Shown here piece after piece: positions 30,610 through 43,115 of a DNA stretch of 64,000 nucleotides (positions are counted from its first letter, which is position 1; each line of letters opens with the position of its first letter). The notes below the pieces were generated by a model. That model was not told the DNA's origin and searched no databases. It saw nothing but the letters and a program-made list of their open reading frames with translations. The DNA is from Symbiodinium natans (Eukaryota > Sar > Dinophyceae > Suessiales > Symbiodiniaceae). Position numbers and translations under genes: made by a program. The stretch covers positions 133,501 through 197,500 of the forward strand of contig CAJNDS010001713.1 in NCBI GenBank assembly GCA_905221605.1, given 5' to 3'.

Positions 30610-31164
30610 TCATCCGGAGTCCATGGTTTCGGTGGATGCAGAGCTCATCACCGGGCCCTCAGCTGTCCGTGCTTGAGCAGCTAGGACTACAGGGGTCGCC
30701 GGAGTCCTGACAGTTTCGGTCCTGCTGGCCCTCTGGATCTTCCTTTCATAGATCAACTGGTAATGAGGGCTCCTGTTCTCGCTGTCTTCAATCGGGGCGC
30801 GCGCGAGGCGCCGCGAGGCGGTTTTGGAGCCCCCGCAAAGTGTGATGAGCCCAAGGGCTTGCTTGGTGACCTTGGCGGTAGATGCGGCGGCCGGGGAATG
30901 AGTTGCGAGTGCCCAGGAGGGTGCCCGTGAGGCCATGAGGGTGGCATCGAGGAGGTGCACGAGGCAGTGCATGCCGTGGCCGTCCTCGACCCCGAGGCGG
31001 GCCGGAGTCGGGCGTCCTCGGAGCGCGAGGGAAGAAAGACATGATGGAGGCCCTGCGCAGCTCAGGGCAACCGCGTTTGCATGATGCAGCTCTATAGTAA
31101 TAGTGCACGAGCGGCGCATCTGAGAAAGCAGTGCTCGGGGCATGCTTGGAAATCGGAGCATCAA
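30610..31164 (-). CDS. 184-codon open frame, unknown protein
   Basis: ATG (31164) to TAG. The C-terminal part (APIEDSENRSPHYQLIYERK, IQRASRTETVRTPATPVVLA) looks coding and the stop may be genuine. The middle has G/C-rich third positions. No domain recognised. Confidence 0.4.
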   Translation of the reverse strand: MMLRFPSMPRALLSQMRRSCTITIELHHANAVALSCAGPPSCLSSLALRGRPTPARLGVEDGHGMHCLVHLLDATLMASRAPSWALATHSPAAASTAKVTKQALGLITLCGGSKTASRRLARAPIEDSENRSPHYQLIYERKIQRASRTETVRTPATPVVLAAQARTAEGPVMSSASTETMDSG

Positions 31165-31199
31165 CGAGCCTTCCGCTTGCCTAAAGACCTTGGGCGGTG

Positions 31200-33400
31200 T
31201 GTCATGCTCAAAAACTCAATGAAAGGATGGAAATGAGGCGTACAGCCAGATCGAGAATGTGTGATTGGAGCATCCACTAGAACTATAACTATCACTGTGA
31301 CTGAGCCGGGCCTGAGAGTTTCCGGGGCTCTCGTCGGGACTCTTGTTGCGCTGGTGAATTTTGCGACGTTGGCTCAAGGGCAGCCCGAAGGCGAGGGGCG
31401 GCCTTCACGGGGACATACACCGCCGAGCCATGGAAAGGACCAGTGGCGCCTGCATTTAATGGGGAGAAAGGGTCAGAAGAGCTGAGGTGACAGGGCTCGA
31501 TGCAAAAGTGGTGGGTGCTGCGTAAACGGCCGGCAGACCCGAGCTAGGGAAACCCCACAGTCACAACAATGCTTTGCTCTCAGTTCCTCAACTGCTTCCT
31601 TTCAGTGCAAGACGATGAGACCGAGGTCGGCTGTCACATTGAACTCCAGGTGCAGTGCTAAGTTACTTGGGACCAGGGGCCTCACGAGCGGTTGGAGCTG
31701 TCTTGCGCTGGCAACAGCTTGGCAAGGGACGTCGCGACATGGTGCGAATGTTTGAATTCCCCCTGTCGAGATGCACAGCAGCTCCGCAGGCTGTTCTGTG
31801 GGCGCCTCGCTCACATCTGAGCTTCAAGAGCAAACTGTTGGGATCGCGCGCGGCAGGTGGCAAGACCTTTGACGGAGTGGTGGCTTGCCACACTTCACTC
31901 GCTTCGCTCGATACATGGCCGCAGACTCCACTCGCATCCTGCTCTGAATGCTCTGCTGGCCCAGTGTTCGTGCAATCCCCATCATGCCGGCCTTAGGGCG
32001 GCGCGCGGACGGACAGCATAGTCCGGTAACAACGACCCCTAGACCGCCAAGCTCGCTGCCACCGTGGGAACGGTTCTGTTCCCTCAGCCCTGTGCCGGGA
32101 CGGATATGAAAGTGGTAAGTGCAAGCAGCTCTCAAAGAAACCAGCGCCGTCCGGCCTCGGCACCTTCGGAACATTTGAGTGGTGAGGACTGGCAGGCATG
32201 CGGGATGAACGAGGTGGGAAGGCTCAAGAGCCCACGTGCATGCGCACTTGTTGGTCCTACATCCGGACCTGCGCTCCTGCAAGCGACTGCAGCATCGGAA
32301 AGAAGAATGCTTTGGAACACACCATCAGATGCATTGTGTCCCAGGCGCTTTTGGCAACGTGCTCGTCCGAACATTGGAAGTGCGACTCGGTGTCGGAATG
32401 GACTGCAAACTGGACGGGCTACGATTCTATGGAAACTCTGATAGATTGCTGTGTGCAGAAAGCAGCTAGTAGCGTGGACTCAAATCAGTGTCGTCGTGGC
32501 GTGCGGGTGCAGCACATGGGACCTGCACGCAAGAGTCAAGGACGGCCTGTGCATTTCTGCATCACCTCAGAGTACCTTGCCATTGCCAGCCATTGAGTCG
32601 GGGCGCATTTGAAGCTTGGGGAAGACCGGTTGTCACCGAGCGGTGCATCTGTCAAAATCAGCAATTCAAGGGGTGGTGTGGCAGCATCAGTGTGCTTCCA
32701 GCCCCTCAAGGAGGAAGGACAAGCGGCAACTTGAATCTGGGTCTCCCTCAGAGCACGGGCCGTGGACACGACCGCATGACACAGAAGTCGAGTCACACTT
32801 TCGAGGTCCCCCTTGCAGCATGACCGTTGATCGGAGTCGGTTGATCTCGCGGACCTGAAATTGGGTGGTCGACGTGTGAGGGTCCAAGTCCCGGCTCCGG
32901 GGGTTGTCAGTTCGTCACTAAACTGCCTGTCTTCTGGGTGGGCATTTCAGTAGCCCAAGGCGGGAGAGTAGAAGCAAAGTGACAAGCCCTTGGCTCAGAA
33001 ATTGGAAGATCTGCAAGCAAAGTTGCTGCGCAATGTGCCACCTTGTCCCTCGAAACGTCAGGTCGTCGCAACGTCAGTGCCAAAGACCCATCCGAAGGTG
33101 TAGACAAAGCCGAGGGACACACAGCCCTTGCTAGCAAGCCTGGCAGGGTGCCGTTTCGGACGAAGGGAACAGGGACAGCAGTGCTGGGACCTTGGATTGG
33201 GGAGGCAGGACGGGGCTTGAAAGCTGCCAAACAAGACGATGCAACTCGGATGCATGGGACCTGCCGGCCTCACGCCAAGGGGCAGGGCAGTGGCACCTTG
33301 GTCTCGGTGCAGCTGGTGCGGAGGCAAGGACGTTAAGGATGGGTGGGTGCATTGTCAGCAGGGCCATGAAGGGGTGAGGGTCAAATCGGGTCGGTGTACA
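31200..33400. other. Overlapping open frames, no product assigned
   Basis: Frames of 100-150 codons occur on both strands (for example minus 31824-32282, plus 32198-32596, minus 33131-33634). None shows a recognisable motif. Low stop density is general in this block. Confidence 0.25.
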
Positions 33401-33414
33401 GACAGAAGTTTGTT

Positions 33415-34278
33415 TCAGGAGCACAGTCGCTGTTTGGAGGCTACTGTGGCAGCTTGCGTTCGTCCAACAGAACCTTTGACAGATGCATGAGTGCCTGTGG
33501 CCGAAGCCTTGGAAGGCTTGTCCCGGCTGTGCGTTGCGAGGTGCTGCGGCCAGGGAGAAAAATCGCCAACAATCACAGCTCTGCCGTACTTTGGGCGTTT
33601 GGTGCGCTTGATGCGCAGATGCAGCTCCGTGCACTCATCAACACCCCAGCGTAGATGCGCGAATGTCCAGGTGGCGTCCTCCTGCAATCCTTCCCACACC
33701 TCGAAAGCTGCTGAAGGCTTTGCGTATGTGCTGCGGACTATACGAGTGCGGCTTCGGTGGGACAACGTTTCACTCACGCATTTTACACGACAGGAGGCGA
33801 TGTCTAGAAGTCTAGGCCGATGGCTGGGCATGTGCTGACCTAGCTGAATCAAGGAAATCGCAACTCTCCGTCCGAGAGGCATGAGAGGTGCTGGGATCTG
33901 GCTGCACCCATTCGGTGTTCTGCAAAGCTCTCCAGCTGTTGCTTTGCGAACCACTGTGCCTGGGCAAACGCGAGACGGCAGGGGCGCGACATGGAGAACG
34001 CATTCAGACACGAGAGCCGCCAACTCTGTGCGCACGGAGAATTTGTCATAGATCCACGCAAAGAACTCGCCAGGGCTGGCATGAGTTTGCAGCACCACTC
34101 TGTCAAGAGGGCCTTTGAGCCACATGTGTGGGCTAAGTCCTGACCGACGCGCCTGCTTCCCCAGTGGCGAGCCCCTAGGAGGCCAGATCATCCTGCTGGA
34201 CGTCTTGGGCTCCTTGCAAACCGAAACAGCCTTAACAATTTTCAGACCTGAAAGGGGCGATGAAAGGAGCGATTGCAA
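33415..34278 (-). CDS. 287-codon open frame; faint endonuclease-like motif
   Basis: The longest ATG-started frame of the central block: from HMWLKGPLDRVVLQTHASPG through ASPGEFFAWIYDKFSVRTEL to RPKYGRAVIVGDFSPWPQHL. VIVGDFS resembles the GDFN strand of AP-type endonucleases of non-LTR retrotransposons, but other motifs are missing, so this is weak. Could be a decayed element or an unknown protein. Confidence 0.3.
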   Translation of the reverse strand: MQSLLSSPLSGLKIVKAVSVCKEPKTSSRMIWPPRGSPLGKQARRSGLSPHMWLKGPLDRVVLQTHASPGEFFAWIYDKFSVRTELAALVSECVLHVAPLPSRVCPGTVVRKATAGELCRTPNGCSQIPAPLMPLGRRVAISLIQLGQHMPSHRPRLLDIASCRVKCVSETLSHRSRTRIVRSTYAKPSAAFEVWEGLQEDATWTFAHLRWGVDECTELHLRIKRTKRPKYGRAVIVGDFSPWPQHLATHSRDKPSKASATGTHASVKGSVGRTQAATVASKQRLCS

Positions 34279-35403
34279 GCCAGTCGACAGAGCAAGGGAC
34301 GACGCAACATGCTCACCACTTGTCGCAAGAGCACCATCCGAACTGTCTGCAGTTGCGCAGCTCGGAGTTAGGGCAAAGGCGGCAAAGGATGGCCCATGGC
34401 AGCACAGGATGTCAACGAAAGCCTTGTCCCGCAGCCGCGCAACGCCTGACTAGTGGCCCTAAGTTTAGGCAGCTGCCCTTTGAGAGCGACTTTGCGAGGG
34501 GCAGGAAGGCTCAAAGCCCTCACCATGGCATTCGCGGCATTCACCCTGCTCACCCTGTGCTTTCCTCTGTCCTTCTGTCTCTCCGAAACGAACTGGACAG
34601 CTCTAGGAGCAGGCTCTGGATCGACTTTCTCAGAGCTGAAGTGGTCACTCCCTCATCCACCTTACTTGATAGCGGCGTCACCGGTGCTAGCGCGTTCTGA
34701 ATGCCCGGCCGTGCCATTGATACGGTGGCCTTTGCCAAGCCCAAAGGCAAGCACAAGCGAGCGCCCGCACTGATCAAGCAGAAATGGGTGCACGGGAATT
34801 GGCCGGATCCATGGAGTGCGACAGAACTGGCCACCTGGTCCTGGCCCACCGGCCCCCCGCAGGAAAGGTACAAATCAATCAAGGAAGCTTCAAAGGCTCT
34901 CGTCTGCTGGCTGGCAAGTAAAAAACATGGAAGCAAGAATGGGGTCTACCACGCATGCTCTGAAGAGTCTGGTGCTAGATTCTGTGGGTGACCTCACAAA
35001 CTGAACTGGCTCCGCAGCTCCAGCCGCTGAACAGAAAAACCCTGAGAACTTTTCACGATGCGTGTGGAGCTCTTATCCGTAGCCCTTTGGGCATCTGTGG
35101 CTTGGCAGGGTGTTGGAACGATTGCCCTGCGGGATTCAGGATTGGCACCTGCAACTGTGCTGCCAAGATGCTGAAAAGCCCGCCTTCGCAGTAGAGTACA
35201 ACAGATTGGAATCGGAAGATGTGCAACAATGGCAACACGCTTTGCGGGGAGAAGCTTGAAGTTGCAGAGACTCCCTAGACAACAAGCAGCGAGCCCTGTC
35301 TGAAGATCGTGACGGCCCCACCCACAGCGAACCTCTCGTCGCCTGGGTTGATGCACTGTCAGTGACGGTCAAAGCAGGCTAGGGAACAAGCACACCGCAG
35401 GCA

Positions 35404-36234
35404 TTGAACGGACGTACAGGGAAGTGCTCACAGGTCCTTGGTCTCTCTACTGAATGGATGCAATCCTGCAATCGAACTAGTTGGACCTTCGATCCGGGAA
35501 GAGTTCTTGCAAACGGTGTCCGTAAGCCTGGAGTCCGTATCTGTGCGCTGTGGGGCAGCGGCAGAACGCGGTCCAGTTTCTGCCCTTGGCCTGGGAATGT
35601 GTCCTCGACACTTGAGGAGCATGCACGTGTGCCCATGCGCAGGAGCCAGCATCTTCACACAATCATCGGGCTGCGAACTGCAGCGGCAAACAGTGGGCAG
35701 AGCAGCGAAAGCACCCAAGCACAATTTGTGCCACTTGGGTTCTGGCGGTTCTGGGTGCTGACAAATGACTTGAGGAGTTGCCCGAAGCAACAAGCTTGTC
35801 TCACCTCTCACACATTCAAGCCTTGCAGGATGGACGTGCAAAGGCAAGGGATGGAGAGTGAGAGGGCAGCATCTGCTAAGCTGAAACGTGCTCCTTCGAG
35901 CTCATGCTTTCCGGACTCATGCCTTTTTCTTGTGAGACCACCTTCAACACCGCACGTCGGCAGAGCTTGTGCCCAGCTTCTTGGAGGGCAGGGGGCACCA
36001 TGTGTGACACGCGCTGCTGACATGTTGGAGAAGGGCCGGTGTGTGGACGTCCTGGGCCACAGGCCCTGCATCAGGCTTGTCCTGTGCGGGGGCAGGCGGA
36101 TCTTGGAAACAAACCAAGGATGCGCTGGGCAGATCTGCTCAGGCAGATCTGCTCGGGCAGATCTTCTCAGGTTCCGTGACCGGTGCGACATGACACTCTT
36201 GACTGTGTCTGTGTTGACGCCTGCACGCAGCTAA
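35404..36234 (+). CDS. 276-codon open frame, unknown protein
   Basis: ATG to TAA without a stop; the opposite strand is also largely open. No motif. The tract at 36127-36171 (14-bp repeat) falls inside it. Treat as uncertain. Confidence 0.25.
   Translation: MNGRTGKCSQVLGLSTEWMQSCNRTSWTFDPGRVLANGVRKPGVRICALWGSGRTRSSFCPWPGNVSSTLEEHARVPMRRSQHLHTIIGLRTAAANSGQSSESTQAQFVPLGFWRFWVLTNDLRSCPKQQACLTSHTFKPCRMDVQRQGMESERAASAKLKRAPSSSCFPDSCLFLVRPPSTPHVGRACAQLLGGQGAPCVTRAADMLEKGRCVDVLGHRPCIRLVLCGGRRILETNQGCAGQICSGRSARADLLRFRDRCDMTLLTVSVLTPARS
36127..36171. repeat. 14-bp direct repeat, three copies
   Basis: Three imperfect copies of GGCAGATCTGCTCA in tandem, each containing the palindrome CAGATCTG (third copy altered). 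Confidence 0.8.
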
Positions 36235-37199
36235 GGACATGTCCATCATGTCAATCACTCCACCGGCAACCCGAGCTCCCAAACTCTCTGATCCACGGTG
36301 AACTGCACCCTGGGTGGTGGGTGTGTGGGGCCTCATCCGGACCATGGCTGGGCCGTGATCAGGGAGAAGCTCAAATTGGGGGAAAGCTGGCGGAAAGGCC
36401 CCACGTGCCCCATCAAACGAGTTCAGTAACATCTGCCGCCAGTTGGCCCGTTCCCCGACCCTCGGAAAATTCTGTAGGGCAGCTCCGCTTCGCTCAAGAG
36501 CTGCTTTTTCAGGCACCACTTTTTGCCTCACAACCAGGCAGAATGGAACCCACCCAGCCGCAACCACTTCACAGCTCGAGTGGCGCGAGTGGCTGGTATC
36601 GGCTGAACCCTTCTTTGCTGGGGGAAAGGTGCAGCTTTCGCCACAGGCTCTGGGCGGACCAACCCGCAAGACGGAGCAATTGCTAGGGCCCCGTCGACGA
36701 GGTTGCAACGGTCCTGGTACAGCTGGACGCAGTGGCCGTGCAGAGCTGGCACAATGGAGGCAGAGGAGGTTGGGTGAATGCTGAAAAATGCATGTCTTGA
36801 GCCGCTTAAGTTACTTAAGGCCTGCCCTGACACGGATTGGACTCTGGAAGCTCGAGCTCGAGGAAGGAGTTGGAAGGCCAAATCCAAAGCAGCATACCTG
36901 CACAGATAAACTTTGAGAGTTGCGGCACGGGGGCAACTTAACTTGGCTGCTACTTGAGTAAGCATACCTTCTGCGATCTTGGGTCAGGAGATGGGATGCT
37001 CAATCGGCTCGGGTGTTGCTCACGCAGTGTCAGTTAGCTGGCTTGCTTTCTCCAAGCTGCCTCTCGCATGCCCGAGGCCTTGAGTGGGACAAAGTTTTTG
37101 AGAATTTGTTCGACATGTCATAGTGGGAAGCTGCATCTTTTCAGGACACAGGCAGTGCTTCAGGGGGGCCATCCACGCAAAAGGGCAAATTTCACTGAC

Positions 37200-37427
37200 C
37201 GCGCGCTGGAAGTGTACTGCACCGGTAGAAACGCCGTTCAACTTTAGCGGTGCGACATGCAAGTAAGCAGCCAGAGCCTCGTTGGAGCAGACCACAAAGG
37301 CAAGGCCTGGCAAACCTTTGGGGGCCACGTCAGCCAGGTGCTGGTCAGAGAAGCCCAGGGTCCAGCCAACCTCGCACAGTTCTGGTGCCTCTGCGGACGC
37401 TCGGAAAGCAGGAACGAAGCAGAAGGC
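37200..37427 (-). CDS. Duplicated 76-codon exon, copy 1
   Basis: Reads AFCFVPAFRASAEAPELCEV, then GWTLGFSDQHLADVAPKGL and EALAAYLHVAPLKLNGVSTG, and ends at a donor GCG|GTCAGT (37200/37199). It pairs with 38081-38308 without any gap. About 22 of 228 bases differ but only 9 of 76 residues, with many third-position changes, which supports coding on the minus strand. Family unknown. Confidence 0.55.
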
Positions 37428-38080
37428 CGTTTTGGGCACCCTCGGCTTCCTTCTACCCCCTAGTGGAGAGCCTGAAAAGCCCTGAACCATGCCACTCCGA
37501 ACATCCTGATGGCTACAGGTGGTCCGCACTGCCCTTAGTGGTTTCATGACTGGGTCTTTACTTGGGTCATGGATGGGGGCTCGGCCCCCAGCTGTGCCTC
37601 GAAGACAGCTTGGTCAAGGTCTTCGCCCTTGGCAAAGTAGGACTTTCCGTCATTTGCCACGACAGAAGGCAGGGAGATTGGGGAGCGGCGGTCATGGAGA
37701 AACATAACCGAGACGGCACAGCCGGGCTTCCGTTCGTGCGCTGAGCTGCAACACGACATGGTAGTCAGACTGAAAGCATGTGAAAGCATGTGAAAGTGTC
37801 GTAGAGGTGTAGCAAGACTGGCTGGACTGGCTGGCAAAGGTGCGGTGCCCGAATCAGCACACGTCAGAGCTCGCCGGGGCCGGTGGTCACTGGCCAAAGG
37901 CCTACAAAACAAGCCTAACTCAATCAACTGGCTGATAGTGAGATGACAACCACAGTGCAGTGCGCAGCAGCAAAGAAAAACTAGTAGGAGTGCTCATGTC
38001 CTTGACATCTTGCCCACCAAGGCGAAGACAGTGCTTCAGGGGGCCATCGGCGCAACAAGGCAAGATAAAGATTTACTGAC

Positions 38081-38308
38081 CGCGCGCTGGAAGTGTAGAG
38101 CACCCGTAGAAAAGCCGTTCAACTTTAACGGTGCGACATGCAAGTAAGCAGCCAGAGCCTCGTTCGAGCAGACCGCAACGACAAGGCCTTGCAAACTTTT
38201 TGGGGCCACGTCAGCCAGGTGCTGGTCAGAAAAGCCCAGCGTCCAGCCAACTTCACACAGTTCGTCTGCCTCTTCGGACGCTCGGAAGGCAGGAACGAAG
38301 CAGAAAGC
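38081..38308 (-). CDS. Duplicated 76-codon exon, copy 2
   Basis: Second copy, 881 bp away in the same orientation, also ending at GTCAGT-like GTCAGTAAAT. Similarity extends into the downstream intron (CAGTGCTTCAGG...GGCCATC). The two may be successive exons of one repeat protein or two neighbouring paralogues. Confidence 0.55.
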
Positions 38309-38971
38309 GATTCCAACAGTGGCTCCAGGCACCGGCAAAGCATTGCGGGTGGGCTGGGAGCTTGGTGAGCTCGCGCTGCTTTCCAAGGCGAGGGGCTGAT
38401 GGGCTGCCCTGAAAGATGCCCTGAAGCCCTGAACCGGCCTTTCACGGTGCAGGAGCATACAAATGGCTTTCTGTCTATTCGGCTTGTTGTGAACTCTACG
38501 GCCTTGTGGGAGGGCTGAGTAGATGAGGAGCAAAGCCTGAATCAATCTGGAGTGCCTGGAATGCCACCTGGCTCTAAGTCTTTGGAATCGGGGGGGCATG
38601 CCGGAAAGCAAACGCCTGTTCTGGCCAGGAAGGGCTCATAGAGACGCCGTGGCCTGGGTCTTCGCCTCAAGAGCGAGACAGTGCAAGCGCAATTCTTCCT
38701 GGGCGTGCTATCTATAGAACGACTTAAATTGAAGTGGGAATAGCTACCGACGCCCAACCTCCACCTGAATCTTGAACACAGGACTGACTGCCACTAAGCA
38801 TGCTCAAGCAGCCATGCACCAGCAGCAAGCTGTCTCGAGGTTTTGTGGACATGTTTGGTGAGCCATGGGGGCAGTGAACTTTAAGGGAAGGTCCAGGCCC
38901 CTTCACTCTGGCCTGCGGAGATTTATACTTGTACATCATGCTAGCTGTTATGTTCGGCGGCCCCCTACAGG

Positions 38972-39649
38972 TTACGGTGTCGAGTCTGACTTGCTTGTCT
39001 CTCTTGCGTTGCAGCAAAGGTCGCGGGACAAGCCTGGGCAGGTCCGATGTGAAGACTGCAACTGCAAAGCCAGCAGCATCATGACGTACCAAATGGGCCC
39101 CGCCACATCAGCCGCGCAACGCTTGAGCGGTAATGGGTCAGTGCCTGTTTGAGCCACTGCTTTCGTTTTGGCTTGGACTGGACTTGCGTGCACTTTTCGG
39201 TCGCACGCGGTGTGCAGCTGGGTGCAGACTGCAACACGGGCCCATGCCGCCCACGAAGCCGGGCTTGCTCGAGATCTCTCTCTGCCTCGAGGTCCCAGGC
39301 TCAACCCAGGACTATTGAAGCATGTTGCGCGTGTGGCCAAGTTGTCCAGACTCGGTTCCAACTTAGTGGCTACGTACAGCCGAACTGCAAGGCGGATTGT
39401 ACTTAGCACTTCAACAACCCTCAAAGGACTCGGCCTCAGACGGCCATGGCATTGCGAGGAAGCGGAACCGTCCTTCACGGGTACTGTCTGTCGAGTCCGG
39501 CTAGCTTCGGCTAGCTTCGGTACTCTTTGGCAGTGGAGGGTCTTGCACTTCCGGGAGATCGGGGCGACCTTGACAGTTGCAGCGGCTGTGCATGGCAAGG
39601 GAGTGCTGAGAGCCGCATTTTGCTTCAGGGCCAGGAGGCTGCTTGACAA
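38972..39649 (-). CDS. 225-codon open frame, unknown protein
   Basis: ATG (39649) to TGA. Ser/Ala/Thr-rich with Arg; no domain recognised. The plus strand is open for 164 codons in the same place, so coding strand is uncertain. Confidence 0.25.
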   Translation of the reverse strand: MSSSLLALKQNAALSTPLPCTAAATVKVAPISRKCKTLHCQRVPKLAEASRTRQTVPVKDGSASSQCHGRLRPSPLRVVEVLSTIRLAVRLYVATKLEPSLDNLATRATCFNSPGLSLGPRGRERSRASPASWAAWARVAVCTQLHTACDRKVHASPVQAKTKAVAQTGTDPLPLKRCAADVAGPIWYVMMLLALQLQSSHRTCPGLSRDLCCNARETSKSDSTP

Positions 39650-39699
39650 TGCCAGAGTCTAAACACGGGGCACGGGCAGTGCTCTGAACCAAGCGAGGT

Positions 39700-42600
39700 G
39701 ACACACGCCCTTGGAAAAGCTGAGAGGCGAGCAGCAAACTATTGCAGCATGTCAGCCGCGAAGGCGCAAGACTGGTACTGCCCACAGCATCTTCGTGCCC
39801 GTGGCACATCGGCTTTTCACTCGCTTGTGTGAACAAGTGAGGAAGGTGCCCCGCATGCGATGAAGCGTCCAAAGGATGTCGGACTGACGAAGTCCGTTGC
39901 AAGAGAGAACCCTTGAGCTTGTTCAGGTGTCCCATTCTAAACCCAAAACGGTAGAGTCATGCTGGAAGAATTGCTGAAAGATTGCTGCAAGACTGTGTCC
40001 TGGAATTCGTGAGTCCACAGCTTGGCAGGAGGCATGGCCACTCACATGGCAGTTGAATAGCTGAAAAGCAGGCTTGGAAGGAGCGTAAGGAGCGTATGGT
40101 TCCTCGGCAGGTGACTTTACCAAAGAATCCAAGACCGGACGAGTGCCACGTCGCTTGCAAAGGGTAGATGGGGCACGGGTCAAGGGTCTATGAGTCTATG
40201 ATGCGTCGGCCGCGGCATTTCAGAGCCTGTGTATCACATGGCGGTCAGTGGTGTGGCTGTGGGCGGTGGGGACTAGCCAGCGCGCACGGCTGCTGCAGAT
40301 ACTAGCCTCCTCCAGACAAGCCATCTGCAGCCGGATTGTGTTCGGGAAAACATGGCGGCCGCACGTGCCACAGCGGGATGCAGGTGTGCAATTCACCTCC
40401 GCTTCAAGCCAGGTACATTTCGCCTTTGCCAAAGGCATCCTATTGACTAAACGGATTGTTGGGTGCGGGCGCGGGCTGACAGTGCCAGCATTGACGGTGA
40501 AGCAAAGGTGGGGTCTCTCTTCCTGGATGCAGGCCTCCTTACTTTCGCAGGCATCGTGCCTTTGACAGGGGCGAAAACTTGGAAGAGCCCGGTTCTATCG
40601 GTGAGCGAGAAATCCCCTATCCAACCTAAGCCACCCATGGGAAGCGGGAGGTGGGCAATGGTCGCACACTGCAGCACAAGCAGGGAGCCGCACAGCGTGG
40701 AGCACAAGCAGGCATCAGCTGCGCGTACCTACCCTAGCAGAAACCTTAAAGGCGGCATATCTGGCATAACGCTTGCATCTCAAGATCTCCACTCTCAGCT
40801 TCAACATGGCTTCTCGGCGACTTGGGAGCAAGACATGTCCAGCAGTCACTGCCTGGGCTTGTCGGAAGGGCTTTGTGATCACTGTCAACTCTTTGGGAAA
40901 GGGCAGCGTCAACCTAAGCTGAGCATTCAAGCAGAGTCCAAGCTGTGGGTATCAAGCTTGCCTACACTCGGTCCACAGAGGAATTGCCAATGCGGCGAGC
41001 TCAGCTTGGTGTAGGGCTTGGTGTACCTGCTCGTCATAGGCAACCATCGCATGCTTCCAAGCGGCCACGGCGAGGCCGGACAAGCAAGTGAACATGAGCT
41101 CCCAGGGCTACCTGTGACTCTTGCCCCAACCCGGCCCCTCCACTGGGGTAGCCGTGCGTAGTCAGACAGCTTCAGCTTCAGGGCTCTGCGAGCCTTGTGC
41201 CTGCAAATAATCGCGGGTTTGATATCTGGCCATGCCTGTTGCGCAGCTAATGGGGGCCGGCTGGATGCCCTGACCGAAATCATGCCGCGTCACGCAGCAT
41301 CAGCTCGCAAGGCTCGGAAGACTTGCAGAATGCCGCGCCTTGCTTCATTGATTCGTCATGCTGTGCAGGGGCGCGCTGAAGCGGAGCGGTCATGGACCGA
41401 AGAAGTGCCCACTTGGCCATCGAGGCCAAGACTGGAAAGCCAGTCATGCAGCTTGCTTGGGATGGTGCGTTTCTCATGCCAAGGCCGCCGAAGCATCTAT
41501 CCCATGTAGGGTTCTGGTGACGGGCTTGTGCGCTCTAACCGTCTCCAAGATGCAGATGCAGGACCTCTGCCCACAGAGGTCAGAGTGTTGATCCCGCAAG
41601 CCATGCAACTTGTGTGAGGGTTCCAGCACCTCGAGGTTGGAAATCAAACGCCAATATCTGAATCCCGCACATTGGCAGCTCTGGAGCTGCCGCAACTGGG
41701 CTTCATCGCTGACTTCAAGCGAAGCCGATAGACCATGGATGGATACCTGGAGACCTTTGGGCACAGAATCACCCCTCGGCAGCTGTGCTCAGAGCTAAAG
41801 TGCCCAAGCTTAGCCAGTTTCAGGAGGGGGCTACCAGGCTGTGAGGAGACAACTGGCCACGGTCCTGGGAGGTGCTGAAGCTAAGATCGCAGTCGCATTT
41901 GGCCTCGAGAGACCAGGACTCAAAGTGCCCTGACTCGCAGATCAAGTAATGCAGCAGTGGCCCGAGCTCAGCCACAGTCTTAAGGAACAAGCTGACCATG
42001 TTAGAGGCGGGAGATGGGAAGTTCTGATGCATGCCAGCCGGGTGGCTGCTGGTGGGGCAACGTTCGATGGCACTTTGCTTGACATACCTCTGCAGCCTCT
42101 CCTGAAGCCTCTCCCCGACAATTTCAGTGGCCGCGGGCTTCCCATCCCGCTAAGCGGTGTGTCTGTGGCAGGAACTTTTTGTAGAGCACTACCGAGGCCA
42201 CTCAACTCTGTCGGCTCAACATGGGAGGCGGCCCGTGCCCGTGCCTGCGCAAGGCGGCACTGGGGAGAGGTCGCTCGGGTTGGCTCACATGTCAGCCTTG
42301 GGTGCCTTGCAAGGCAGGCAAAACAGCACATCGCACCAGACTGTGCTTTTCAAGCTTCATCATGTTAATTGCAAGAAGCACCTCAGGCGTCATCCGGGTA
42401 GCCAGGCACCGGGGCTTGCGTTGTGGGCTGGGGCTGGAGCTTATGTACATACAGAGCTCCACCATCCTGGCAGGGGCAGGAAGCTGCACAACAAGAGTCT
42501 GGTAGAGGCACCTGAAGTCGCAGCGCGAGGGGAGGGGCAGCTTCACTTCGACTCTGGCCCGGTCGGCCCGGTGCCCGTGCAATGGGAGGACGTTTCTGCG

Positions 42601-43100
42601 ATCATTGCGTGTATCGCGCAGCCTTCAAAGCCCCTTCCGCAGGACCGCACGGACCGCACGCTGGCCCCCCAAACCGGTACAGTTGGCAAGAATCCCAGGC
42701 GCGCAGAACTCGCCCTGAATTTGTGAAGGTGAACATCCGTTACCGAAAGAAGAACATGGGCGAGAGAAAGCGTGCTGGAGGTACCTCAGCCGACAAACTC
42801 TCACAAAGACAAAAGACAGTCGCATCCGATCCCTCGATCTCCCAGCACCCCACCCCGGCAAAGCCACCGTGAGGCTTTGGGCAGCCGTCAGCTGCAGACA
42901 GGCAGGTGATATTCACCGGGCACGTGCGCTTCCAGTCATGCCCTGCAAAGGCGGCTGCCATGAAGGGGTAGGAAGACGGCCCCTCACAGCTCGCGGGGCT
43001 TCGGAAAAGCGACGCTTCCAAGGCCACATGGACACAGCGCCCGCAACAAACAACCCCTTCCCAGCTGCTCTGCCCAGGTGGGGCTCAAGGTGGGACAGGA
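39700..43100. other. Overlapping open frames, no product assigned
   Basis: Frames of 130-190 codons on the plus strand (40463-41014, 42157-42726) and shorter ones on the minus strand. No motifs and no clear splice chains. Confidence 0.25.
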
Positions 43101-43115
43101 GGCCTCGGATCAGCT

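Noticed and set aside
31355-31377. TTGGCTCAAG resembling the end of the dinoflagellate spliced leader
   Set aside because: Only about ten bases match; the upstream part of the leader is absent.
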